From contig NZ_JABFAP010000001.1 in the NCBI RefSeq assembly GCF_017168255.1, forward strand, positions 216,468 to 260,140: 43,673 nucleotides of DNA, given 5' to 3'. Source of the DNA: Agrococcus sp. KRD186. Lineage in GTDB: Bacteria > Actinomycetota > Actinomycetes > Actinomycetales > Microbacteriaceae. Shown piece by piece: positions 33,087-40,843 of this stretch (positions are counted from its first letter, which is position 1; every line of letters begins with the position of its first letter). A model generated the notes under the pieces. That model saw only the letters and a program-made list of their open reading frames with translations. It ran no database searches and was not told where the DNA came from. Position numbers and translations under genes: made by a program.

Positions 33087-34031
33087 ATGCCAGCGCGCCG
33101 ACCGTTGCCGAAGTCGTTCCTCGACGGCCCGTTCCTCGTCGCCGAGGCCCGGCGCGCAGGCATCGGCGATGGCCGGTTGCGAGGCAGCGACCTGACGATG
33201 CCGTTCCACCGGGTGCGAGCGACATCGATCGCGAGCGTCTGCGAGCAGGCTGCGGCGTATGCGACGGTCATGGCGCCGCACCACGTCTACGGCGGCATCA
33301 CTGCCGCGAGGCTGTGGGGGCTCCCGATCGCCGAAGCGTGGACGCTCGCTGAGGAGTTGGTGATCGCGCGGCCAAATCGGACGGCAACCGGTTACGCACG
33401 CGGCACGCGGCACATCGCCGTCCACGGAGGATTGCAGCGCGACGCAATGCACGGCGTCCGTCTGCTGGCTCCGATGCCGACCGCGCTCACGCTCGCGCGC
33501 GATCTGCCGCAGGAAGCGTTGGTGCAGGTGCTCGACGCGCTGCTGACGCCGTCGCGCTGGTACCCCGGGCTGCAGCTGCCGCGAGCGGCGGGCGAGCCAC
33601 ACGCGACACCCGAGCAGTTGCGGCGCTTCATCGAGAGCTGCAGTCGTCTCGTCGGCGTCCCGGCGCTGCGCGCCGCTGCGGCGGATGCGCGCGTCGGCGC
33701 CGACTCGCGCTTCGAGACGATCACGCGGCTGCTGATCGTGGAGGCCGGGCTGCCCGAGCCAGTGGTGCATCCGCTGGTCGTGATCGACGGCATCGACATG
33801 CACCCAGATCTGGCGTATCCGGAGCTGAAGATCGCCATCGAGTACGAGGGGGATGGCCACCGCGACGAGCGACAGTGGGCCGTCGATATCGAGCGCTATG
33901 CACCGATGGAGGCGGCCGGCTGGATCACCGTGCGCGTCACGAAGGATCACATGGCGCGTCGCGGCGCGCACTTCGTGGAGCGTGTGCGGGCCGCGCTTGC
34001 CCGCCGCGCAGGTGGCCTCTCACAGGTATAG
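33087..34031 (+). CDS. DUF559-like protein with putative endonuclease-type C-terminal domain
   Basis: The 314-residue protein has an N-terminal region reminiscent of AbiEi-like proteins (YGGITAARLWGLPI) and a C-terminal Vsr/DUF559-like domain: DMHPDLAYPELKIAIEYEGD carries Asp and Glu-x-x-Glu residues at the place of a PD-(D/E)xK core, followed by GHRDERQWAVDIERYAPMEAAGW. Such proteins are common in Microbacteriaceae and of unknown function. Its TAG stop is inside the left end of the third 59-bp repeat, so the repeat supplies the last codons and the stop. Confidence 0.75.
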   Translation: MPARRPLPKSFLDGPFLVAEARRAGIGDGRLRGSDLTMPFHRVRATSIASVCEQAAAYATVMAPHHVYGGITAARLWGLPIAEAWTLAEELVIARPNRTATGYARGTRHIAVHGGLQRDAMHGVRLLAPMPTALTLARDLPQEALVQVLDALLTPSRWYPGLQLPRAAGEPHATPEQLRRFIESCSRLVGVPALRAAAADARVGADSRFETITRLLIVEAGLPEPVVHPLVVIDGIDMHPDLAYPELKIAIEYEGDGHRDERQWAVDIERYAPMEAAGWITVRVTKDHMARRGAHFVERVRAALARRAGGLSQV

Positions 34032-34081
34032 GGCGCGTTGCTCCTGCGAGGCGCCTGGGTGAGCAAACCGCCGTATACCTG
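34023..34081. repeat. 59-bp dispersed palindromic repeat, copy 3
   Basis: Begins CAGGTATAGGGCG and ends CGCCGTATACCTG; arms pair almost completely out to TTGCTC/GAGCAA. It overlaps the last nine bases of the DUF559-like gene and supplies its stop codon. Confidence 0.88.
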
Positions 34082-34107
34082 TGGGGTGGCGTAGGGGCGG
34101 GGGAGAG

Positions 34108-34148
34108 CACGAAGGGCGCGGCTCCGGTGAGGAGGCGCGCCCTTCGTG
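34108..34148. terminator. Strong hairpin between convergent genes
   Basis: CACGAAGGGCGCG (34108-34120) and its perfect complement (34136-34148) enclose a 15-base loop. It lies between the convergent DUF559-like gene and pckG and is the likely bidirectional terminator, although it lacks a long T-run. Confidence 0.65.
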
Positions 34149-34149
34149 G

Positions 34150-34215
34150 TCGCTCGGCGCTGGTCGCTCGGCGCGGGTGCTCGGCGCTTGCCGCTCGGCG
34201 CAGGCCGCTCGGCGG
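34150..34215. repeat. Short degenerate tandem repeat
   Basis: About five copies of a 13-14 bp unit, close to CGCTCGGCGCNGG, fill the space between the hairpin and the pckG stop codon. No coding function is apparent. Confidence 0.65.
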
Positions 34216-34227
34216 TGAGCCCGCGGC

Positions 34228-36105
34228 TCAGGCCGGGACGGCCTGCGCCTGCAGCTGCGTCTGCTGCATGTGCTCGAGGCGCCACCGCACGTGGTTCAGC
34301 TGGCGCACGAGACCCGTGGGCAGCGAGTGGCCGAACTGGCCGAAGAACGCCTCGACGTCGACGAGCTCCGACAGCCACGGCTTCGGGCGCACCTCGAAGA
34401 GCTCGTTCAGCGTCTCCTGGTCGAGCTCGAGGCCCTCGAGGTTCAGCGCGCCGGTGGCCGGCATGACGCCGATCGCGGTGTCGACGCCCTCGGCGGTGCC
34501 TGCGACGCGGCCCGCGATCCACTCGAGCACCCGGGCGTTCTCGCCGAAGCCGGGCCACAGGAATCCGCCGTCTTCATCACGACGGAACCAGTTGACCGAG
34601 AAGATCTTCGGCGCGTGGCGGCCGAGGCGGTGGCCCATGTCGATCCAGTGCGAGAAGTAGTCGCCCATGTTGTAGCCGCAGAAGGGCAGCATCGCGAAGG
34701 GGTCGCGGCGGATGTCGCCGACGGTGCCCTCAGCGGCGGCCGTCTGCTGGCTCGAGACCGTCGAGCCGATGTAGACGCCGTGCTCCCAGTCGCGCGCCTG
34801 CATCACCAGCGGCACCTGCGTCGGGCGGCGGCCGCCGAAGATGATCGCGTCGAGCGGCACGGCCTCCTCCCAGTCGGGGGCGATGGAGGGCGCCTGCTCG
34901 GCGCGCACGGTGAAGCGCGCGTTCGGGTGGGCGGCGGGGCCGTTGGCCGGGTCGTAGGGGCGGCCCTGCCAGTCGGTGAGGCCCTCGGGGGCCTCCTTCG
35001 TCATGCCCTCCCACCAGACGTCGCCGTCGGCGGTGAGGGCGACGTTCGTGAACATCGTGTCGTGCGTCATCATCGCCATGGCGGTGGCGTTGGTCTTCTC
35101 GCTCGTGCCGGGGGCGACGCCGAAGAAGCCGTTCTCGGGGTTGATGGCCCAGAGGCGGCCGTCGTCGCCGGGGCGCATCCAGACGATGTCGTCGCCGAGC
35201 GTCTCGACCTTCCAGCCGGGGATGGTCGGCTGCAGCATCGCCAGGTTGGTCTTGCCGCAGGCGGAGGGGAAGGCGCCGGCGAGGTGCATGACGCGGCCGT
35301 CCTCGTGGCGCATGCGCAGCAGCAGCATGTGCTCGGCGAGCCAGCCCTCGTCGCGAGCCTGCACCGAGGCGATGCGCAGCGCGAAGCACTTCTTCGCCAG
35401 CAGGGCGTTGCCGCCGTAGGCGGAGCCGAACGACCAGATCTCGCGCGTCTCGGGGAAGTGCGAGATGTAGCGGGTGCTGTTGAACGGCCACGGCACGTCC
35501 TGCTCGCCCTCGGCGAGCGGCGCGCCGATCGAGTGCACCGCGGGCACCCAGTCCTTGGTGCCGTGCATCGCCTCGAGCGCGGCCGTGCCGACGCGCGTCA
35601 TCGCGTGCATGGAGGCGACCACGTAGGGGGAGTCGGTGATCTCGATGCCGAGCTTCGAGATGGGGCCGCCGACGACGCCCATCGAGAAGGGGATGACGAA
35701 CATCGTGCGGCCGCGCATCGCGCCGTCGAAGAGGCCGCCGAGCACCTGGCGCATCGACTCGGGGTCGCGCCAGTTGTTCGTGGGGCCGGCGTCGTCGGAA
35801 TCCTCGGCGCAGATGAAGGTGCGGCTCTCCATGCGGGCGACGTCGTCGGGGTTCGAGCGCGCGAGGTAGCTGTTGGGCCGCGCCGGCACGGGCACGATGG
35901 TGCCGGCCTCGAGCATGATGTCGACCAGCCGCTGGTACTCCTCGGGCGTGCCGTCGGCCCAGACGATGTCCTTGGGCTCGGTGAGCTCGGCGATCGACGC
36001 CACCCACGAGACCACACCCGGGTCGGCGCCCTCGGGGGCATTGACCAGAGCCGGCTTGACGGGCTTGGCGGATGAGCGGGTCGGCGCGGGAGGGAGGAGC
36101 GTCAT
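34228..36105 (-). CDS. pckG: Phosphoenolpyruvate carboxykinase (GTP)
   Basis: The 625-residue enzyme converts oxaloacetate and GTP to phosphoenolpyruvate, the first step of gluconeogenesis. Visible motifs are RPNSYLARSNPDDVARME at the substrate end, FGSAYGGNALLAKKCFALR, the P-loop with reactive Cys HLAGAFPSACGKTNLAM (about residue 285), the metal-binding GDDIVWMR and the NWFRRDEDG stretch near the C-terminus. Length is normal with ATG 36105; a GTG at 36180 would add 25 unlikely residues. It is divergent from a RamB-like regulator, and both 5' ends carry related operator sites. Confidence 0.96.
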   Translation of the reverse strand: MTLLPPAPTRSSAKPVKPALVNAPEGADPGVVSWVASIAELTEPKDIVWADGTPEEYQRLVDIMLEAGTIVPVPARPNSYLARSNPDDVARMESRTFICAEDSDDAGPTNNWRDPESMRQVLGGLFDGAMRGRTMFVIPFSMGVVGGPISKLGIEITDSPYVVASMHAMTRVGTAALEAMHGTKDWVPAVHSIGAPLAEGEQDVPWPFNSTRYISHFPETREIWSFGSAYGGNALLAKKCFALRIASVQARDEGWLAEHMLLLRMRHEDGRVMHLAGAFPSACGKTNLAMLQPTIPGWKVETLGDDIVWMRPGDDGRLWAINPENGFFGVAPGTSEKTNATAMAMMTHDTMFTNVALTADGDVWWEGMTKEAPEGLTDWQGRPYDPANGPAAHPNARFTVRAEQAPSIAPDWEEAVPLDAIIFGGRRPTQVPLVMQARDWEHGVYIGSTVSSQQTAAAEGTVGDIRRDPFAMLPFCGYNMGDYFSHWIDMGHRLGRHAPKIFSVNWFRRDEDGGFLWPGFGENARVLEWIAGRVAGTAEGVDTAIGVMPATGALNLEGLELDQETLNELFEVRPKPWLSELVDVEAFFGQFGHSLPTGLVRQLNHVRWRLEHMQQTQLQAQAVPA

Positions 36106-36275
36106 GTCTCGAGTCTTGCCCGCGAGCACCGCCCGGTGTCGCCGATCCGAGAGAAGAATCCATCCATCCTTCACTTCCACGAAACTTGGACGCCCCAGGG
36201 GCGGAGCGCACCGTGTATGACGACGTTCGCGACAAATATGGCGAAGATTCGACGAAAGTTTCGTAGACTGGGCGC
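36106..36275. promoter_or_regulatory. pckG / regulator divergent promoter with two related operator sites
   Basis: ACGAAAGTTTCGT (36252-36264) is a perfect palindrome with one central base, 11 bases before the regulator ATG. ACGAAACTT (36179-36187), read on the minus strand as AAGTTTCGT, repeats nine bases of it on the pckG side. Known RamB sites in Corynebacterium are also AAAGTTTGC-like, which supports binding by the neighbouring regulator. TAGACT (36264-36269) could be the -10 element of a leaderless regulator mRNA. Confidence 0.6.
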
Positions 36276-37709
36276 ATGGTCGACGCAGCAGTCCTGGGGC
36301 ACCGCATCCGTCATTTCCGCACCGGCGCCGAGCTCACGCTCGACGGGCTGGGGGAGCGCATCGGGCTGGCGGGCAGCCAGCTGAGCCTGATCGAGAACGG
36401 GCACCGCGAGCCGAAGCTCAGCCACCTGCAGGCGATCGCCGAGGTGCTGGGGGTCACGAGCGCGCAGCTGCTCGACCCCGAGCCGCCCAGCGAGCGCAGC
36501 CGCATGGAGCTCGACCTGCAGCGGCTGCAGGAGGGCGCCAGCTACAAGCGCCTCGGCCTGCCGGCGGTGCGCCCGACGCGGTCGATGAGCGACGACCACC
36601 TGCGCGCGCTCGTCGGCCTGCACCGCGAGCTCGACCGCCGCGCCCGTGAGGCGATCGCCACGCCAGAGCAGGCGCGCCGCGACGCCACGGCCATCCGCCA
36701 CCGCATGCGCCAGCAGCACAACGCGCTGCCCGAGATCGACGAGCTCGCCGAGGAGCAGCTGCGGGCGGTCGGCTACGACGGCGGCAGCCTCACGCACCGC
36801 ACGGTCAGCGAGATCGCGGCGCGGCTGGGCTTCGAGCTCGTCTACGTCACCGACCTGCCCCATTCGACGCGCTCGGTCACCGACCTCGAGACCGGTCGCA
36901 TCTACCTGCCGCCGGCGTCGATCCCCGGCGGGCACGGCCTGCGGTCGATGGCGCTGCAGGCGATCGCGCACCGGCTGCTCGGCCACCACGAGCCGCGCGG
37001 CTACGCCGAGTTCCTGCAGCAGCGGCTCGAGATCAACTACTTCGCCGCCGCGACGCTGATGCCGCGCTCGCGGGCGGTCGACTACCTCAAGCGTGCGAAG
37101 AAGGAGCGCAACCTCGCGGTCGAGGACTTCCGCGACGCGTTCGGCGTCACGCACGAGACCGCGGCGATGCGCTTCACGAACCTCGCCACCACCCACCTCG
37201 ACCTGCGCGTGCACTTCCTGCGCGTGCAGGAGGATGGCGCCCTCTCGCGCGTGTACGAGAACGACGGCATCCCGGTGCCCGTCGACGCCTCCGGCCACGC
37301 CGAGGGGCAGGTGGTGTGCCGCAAGTTCGCCGCCCGCAGCGCCTTCGAGCGCACCAGCCGCACGACCGAGTTCTACCAGTACACCGACACGCCTGCCGGC
37401 ACCTACTGGTGCTCGACGCAGATCGGCGCCGGGCACGACGGCGAGTTCTCCATCTCGTTCGGCGTGCCCTTCGACGACGCGAAGTTCTTCCGCGGCGCGC
37501 AGACCGCCTTCCGGCAGGTCTCCACCTGCCCCGACGAGCGCTGCTGCGCCCGCCCCGACGACGCGCTCGCGGGCCGCTGGCGCCACAAGTCGTGGGCCTC
37601 GGCGCGCATGCACCAGCACACGCTCGCGCCGCTGCCGCGCGGCACCTACCCCGGCGTCGACGACGCCGAGCTCTACGAGTTCCTCGAGCGCCACGCGCCA
37701 GAGCTGTGA
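36276..37709 (+). CDS. RamB-like XRE/short-chain acyl regulator
   Basis: The 477-residue protein has an N-terminal XRE helix-turn-helix (about residues 9-66: LTLDGLGERIGLAGSQLSLI, ENGHREPKLSHLQAIAEVL), a middle IrrE/ImmA-like domain (QAIAHRLLGHHEPRGYAEFL, with the metal HExxH degenerate) and a C-terminal DUF2083-type domain with a Cys cluster (TCPDERCCARPDD). RamB controls acetate and glyoxylate metabolism and related carbon genes in corynebacteria. Its position opposite pckG suggests control of gluconeogenesis. The mRNA is probably leaderless, as no ribosome-binding site precedes the ATG. Confidence 0.88.
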   Translation: MVDAAVLGHRIRHFRTGAELTLDGLGERIGLAGSQLSLIENGHREPKLSHLQAIAEVLGVTSAQLLDPEPPSERSRMELDLQRLQEGASYKRLGLPAVRPTRSMSDDHLRALVGLHRELDRRAREAIATPEQARRDATAIRHRMRQQHNALPEIDELAEEQLRAVGYDGGSLTHRTVSEIAARLGFELVYVTDLPHSTRSVTDLETGRIYLPPASIPGGHGLRSMALQAIAHRLLGHHEPRGYAEFLQQRLEINYFAAATLMPRSRAVDYLKRAKKERNLAVEDFRDAFGVTHETAAMRFTNLATTHLDLRVHFLRVQEDGALSRVYENDGIPVPVDASGHAEGQVVCRKFAARSAFERTSRTTEFYQYTDTPAGTYWCSTQIGAGHDGEFSISFGVPFDDAKFFRGAQTAFRQVSTCPDERCCARPDDALAGRWRHKSWASARMHQHTLAPLPRGTYPGVDDAELYEFLERHAPEL

Positions 37710-37830
37710 AGGTGCGCGCATGAAGATGCGGGGGCGGATGCGTCGGCCCGCCATCCTGGGTCGCAAGGCCCTTGGCAGGCGGTCACCACCGGCCTACCCT
37801 GATCTCGCCACGTCGACCGAGGGAGCCGAC

Positions 37831-38463
37831 ATGACTGAGACACGCGATGGACTCGACTCTCCGGAGCAGACCCTGCGGCAGGGCGCCCAGCGCCTCGCGG
37901 AGCAGCACCCGGCGCTCGATGCGCAGCTGGTCGAGCGCATGGTCTTCGAGTCGCACGCGACGCTCGCTCGCGGCGCACGCATCCGCACCCATCTGCCGGC
38001 GCTCGCCCTCAGGTTCGCCGCCGACCGCCTGCGCGCGCTCGAGCGCGGCGACCGGCGCGGCGAGGGCGGGCCGGTGCGCATCCTCATCGAGTCGATCCGC
38101 AACGACGGCATCTCGCAGATGGCCGCCGCCTACCTCAACGCGCTCGGCGACGGCCGCGTCGAGGCGCTCTCCGGCGCCATCAGCCCTGCCGACGAGGTGC
38201 TGCGCAGCGTCGCCGACGTGATGGAGGAGGCGGGGGTGCCGCTCACGGACAGCTTCCCGAAGCCGGTCACCGACGATGTCGCCCGCGCCGCCGACGTGAT
38301 CGTGACGATGCTCATCGAGCACCCCTTCGAGCTCGCGCCGGGGCAGCGCATCGAGCGGTGGGACTTCGACGACCCCGCCGGCCGCGGCACCGACGAGGTG
38401 CGACGCATCCGCGACCGTGTGCGCCGCCGCGTGCAGGAGTACCTCGACGCACTGGACGGCTGA
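37831..38463 (+). CDS. Degenerate low-molecular-weight phosphatase / ArsC-type protein with three-helix domain
   Basis: The 210-residue protein has an N-terminal three-helix bundle (about residues 15-75: PALDAQLVERMVFESHATLA, ARIRTHLPALALRFAAD) as in actinobacterial arsenate-reductase fusions, then a LMW-PTP fold. The place of the catalytic CX5RS loop reads ILIESIRNDGISQMAAAYL: Cys and Arg are both gone while the flanking residues remain. The second Cys region (TMGCGD in the family) is TMLIEHPFEL. The end WDFDDPAGRGTDEVRRIRD is intact and strongly family-like. So the fold is kept and the phosphatase/arsenate reductase chemistry should be lost. GGGAG precedes the ATG. Confidence 0.82.
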   Translation: MTETRDGLDSPEQTLRQGAQRLAEQHPALDAQLVERMVFESHATLARGARIRTHLPALALRFAADRLRALERGDRRGEGGPVRILIESIRNDGISQMAAAYLNALGDGRVEALSGAISPADEVLRSVADVMEEAGVPLTDSFPKPVTDDVARAADVIVTMLIEHPFELAPGQRIERWDFDDPAGRGTDEVRRIRDRVRRRVQEYLDALDG

Positions 38464-38541
38464 CGCTTCGCCGGTCAGCCCGACCTGCTGGTCGAGCCGC
38501 GGTGCGCGGCCGCTCGCGCCCTGTGCCGCTATCTTTTCGCC

Positions 38542-39822
38542 ATGACCACCGACGCCGAGCAGAAGCTCGCCTCCCGCGACCTCACGCTCGACCTCGCGCG
38601 CGTCGCGGCGGTGCTGCTGGTGGTCGTGGTGCATCTGCTGTTCGTCGGCGTCGGGCGTGCCGCTGACGGCTCGCTCGTCATCGAGCGCACGGTCGAGGCG
38701 CAGCCGTGGTTCGCGGCAGCCACCTGGGTCGGCGACATCATGCCGCTGTTCTTCGTGGTCGGCGGCTTCGCGGCGATGGCCGGGTGGCAGAGCCTCGAGC
38801 GCCGCACGCCCGCGGGCACGCCGGTCGGTGCGAGCGCCTTCGTACGCACGCGGCTCGCGCGGCTGGCGCGGCCAGCGCTGCCGCTGTTCATCTTCCTCAC
38901 CGTCGCGCTGTTCGCCGCGTGGGCGCTGGGCGTCGACGCCGCCCTGGTCGACACGGTCGCGATCGGCATCGGCTCGCCGCTGTGGTTCCTCGCCGCCTAC
39001 GTGCTGGCGCAGGCGCTCGCGCCCGTCATGATCGGGCTGCACCGGCGCCGGCCGGTCGCGACGATGCTGGCGCTGACGCTCGCGGTGGTCGCCGTCGATG
39101 CCGTGCGGCTGCTGTCGGGCATCGAGCTGCTGGGTCTGCCGAACGTGGTGCTCGTGTGGGTGGCGGTGCAGCAGCTCGGCTTCTTCATGCACGACGGATG
39201 GTTCCGGTCGCATCCCCCATGGATGCTCGCGCTCATCATCGTGGTCGGCTTCGGCGCGCTGCTGGTGCTCGTGCCGTGGGCGGGCTACTCGTGGAGCATG
39301 CTCTCGAACCAGTACCCGCCGACGCTGCCGATGCTCGTGCTCGGCCTTGCGCAGGCGGCGGCGCTCACGCTGCTGCATCGCCCGCTCAGCGCGCTGATGC
39401 GCACCAAAGCAGCTCGCGGCCTTGTATGGTTCGCCGGCAGCCGGCTGATGACCATCTACCTCTGGCACCTGCCGGTGATCATGCTGCTGGTCGGCGTGCA
39501 GCTGCTGCTGCCGATGCCGCTGCCCGAGCCGGCGACCGGCGCCTGGTGGCTGACGCGCATCCCGATGCTGCTGCTGGTGCTGGGCGTCGTGTGGCTGCTC
39601 TCGCTCGCGCTGGTGCGCTACGAGCAGGGGCCGGCGCACCTGGTGGGCCCGAGGCATCCGGGTCTGCCCGTCACCGTCGTGGCGGTGCTGCTGTTCGCGG
39701 CAGGCCCGTTCCTCATCATGGTGCTCGGCCTCGACACGCTGCTGGCGGCGCTGAGCGTGGCCGGCACGACGGCCGCGATCTGGCTGATCCGCGGCCGCCG
39801 CGCCAAGCTCGTCGCGCCCTGA
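38542..39822 (+). CDS. Acyltransferase-3 family integral membrane protein
   Basis: The 426-residue protein has ten to eleven hydrophobic helices. It starts with the acyltransferase-3 type SRDLTLDLARVAAVLLVVVV, followed by PLFFVVGGFAAMAGW, FVRTRLARLARPALPLFIFL and the late YLWHLPVIMLL motif. Members O-acylate sugars or envelope polymers at the membrane. The His in the family's first helix region (VVVVHLLFVG) is present. No linked polysaccharide genes are nearby, so the substrate is unknown. Confidence 0.85.
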   Translation: MTTDAEQKLASRDLTLDLARVAAVLLVVVVHLLFVGVGRAADGSLVIERTVEAQPWFAAATWVGDIMPLFFVVGGFAAMAGWQSLERRTPAGTPVGASAFVRTRLARLARPALPLFIFLTVALFAAWALGVDAALVDTVAIGIGSPLWFLAAYVLAQALAPVMIGLHRRRPVATMLALTLAVVAVDAVRLLSGIELLGLPNVVLVWVAVQQLGFFMHDGWFRSHPPWMLALIIVVGFGALLVLVPWAGYSWSMLSNQYPPTLPMLVLGLAQAAALTLLHRPLSALMRTKAARGLVWFAGSRLMTIYLWHLPVIMLLVGVQLLLPMPLPEPATGAWWLTRIPMLLLVLGVVWLLSLALVRYEQGPAHLVGPRHPGLPVTVVAVLLFAAGPFLIMVLGLDTLLAALSVAGTTAAIWLIRGRRAKLVAP

Positions 39823-39936
39823 GGACTGTTTCTCGGCGCTGGGGTGCGGTCAGTCGGTCGTTGGGATCTCTGCGGCGATGGCTGCAACGTAAGCGCGCTG
39901 TCCTGGCCTCCGCTCACGATCGGGTTAACCTCAAGC

Positions 39937-40797
39937 ATGACCAGCCAGGTGCCTCCCGATTGGTATCCGGATCCGTTCGGCCGCTACCAGCATCGCTATT
40001 GGGATGGCGTGCGCTGGACGGAGCATGTCGGCTCGCAAGGCTCGCAGTCGTTCGACCTACCAGTGGTCGCTCCCCCTGCGCCTACGCCTCGATCCACGGA
40101 CAACGCAATTCGACGCCAAGTGCGCGATCTGGGAGTGAGCCAGCACGTCAATGCCGTCGGGAGCCCGATTCTCACAGAGCCGGTGCTGATCATCAACCAG
40201 CGTGGAAAACTCTTCGAAGTGACCGTCGAGTTCGCGATCTACGACCAGGCGGCTCGCCAGATCGGCTCAGTGAAAGAGATCGGCCGCAATGCGTTCACCA
40301 AGGCAATCAGCGGGCGCTCCGACGCGACGAGGCGATACCGCTTGCAGGTGCAGGACGAGCGTGGACAGGTCGTGCTCAGCCTCGACAGGCCGGCGACGTT
40401 GATCCGCTCGAAGATGATCGTCGCGTGGCCGGACGGTCGTCCAATCGGACAGATTTCGCAGAAAAGCCTCGGACTCGGGAAGGACCGGTTCGTCCTGACC
40501 ATCGACGGTCGGGATGCCGCAACGCTGCAGTCGGACGGCTGGCGCTCGCGAACCTTCGGCATCGAAGATACGACCGGTGCCGAGATCGCTCGAATCACAA
40601 AGCAGTGGGCAGGAGGCCTCAAGGAGCGATTCACCTCTGGAGACCACTACGCACTGCAGGTGCACGAGACGCTGGAGCCGCGCCTGCGAGCGCTCGTGGT
40701 TGCTGCCGCACTCGCTCTGGATACGACGCTGTTCGAGGAGGACGCTGCAGCGCGGAGCAACAGAAGGCGTCGGGGCCGGAGCCGCTGGAGCCGGTAG
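39937..40797 (+). CDS. DUF2510 protein with tubby/LURP-one-like C-terminal domain
   Basis: The 286-residue product starts with a WYPDPFGRYQHRYWDGVRWT DUF2510 motif, a short actinobacterial sequence with a W...W...W pattern. After a Pro-rich linker a region of about 190 residues, beginning LTEPVLIINQRGKLFEVTVE, shows the alternating strands and repeated D-x-G turns of the tubby-like/phospholipid-scramblase (LURP-one) fold. Its role is unknown, perhaps membrane-lipid binding. Codon third positions are less GC-rich than in adjacent genes. Confidence 0.75.
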   Translation: MTSQVPPDWYPDPFGRYQHRYWDGVRWTEHVGSQGSQSFDLPVVAPPAPTPRSTDNAIRRQVRDLGVSQHVNAVGSPILTEPVLIINQRGKLFEVTVEFAIYDQAARQIGSVKEIGRNAFTKAISGRSDATRRYRLQVQDERGQVVLSLDRPATLIRSKMIVAWPDGRPIGQISQKSLGLGKDRFVLTIDGRDAATLQSDGWRSRTFGIEDTTGAEIARITKQWAGGLKERFTSGDHYALQVHETLEPRLRALVVAAALALDTTLFEEDAAARSNRRRRGRSRWSR

Positions 40798-40843
40798 TAC
40801 CCCGTTGCGCTGGCGCTGCCTCCGCATTTCGCTGCGCCGTAGC

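Noticed and set aside
33888-33895. A third CGATATCG-like site inside the DUF559-like gene
   Set aside because: It is a single copy within coding sequence and lacks the paired arrangement of the 25381-25406 operator.
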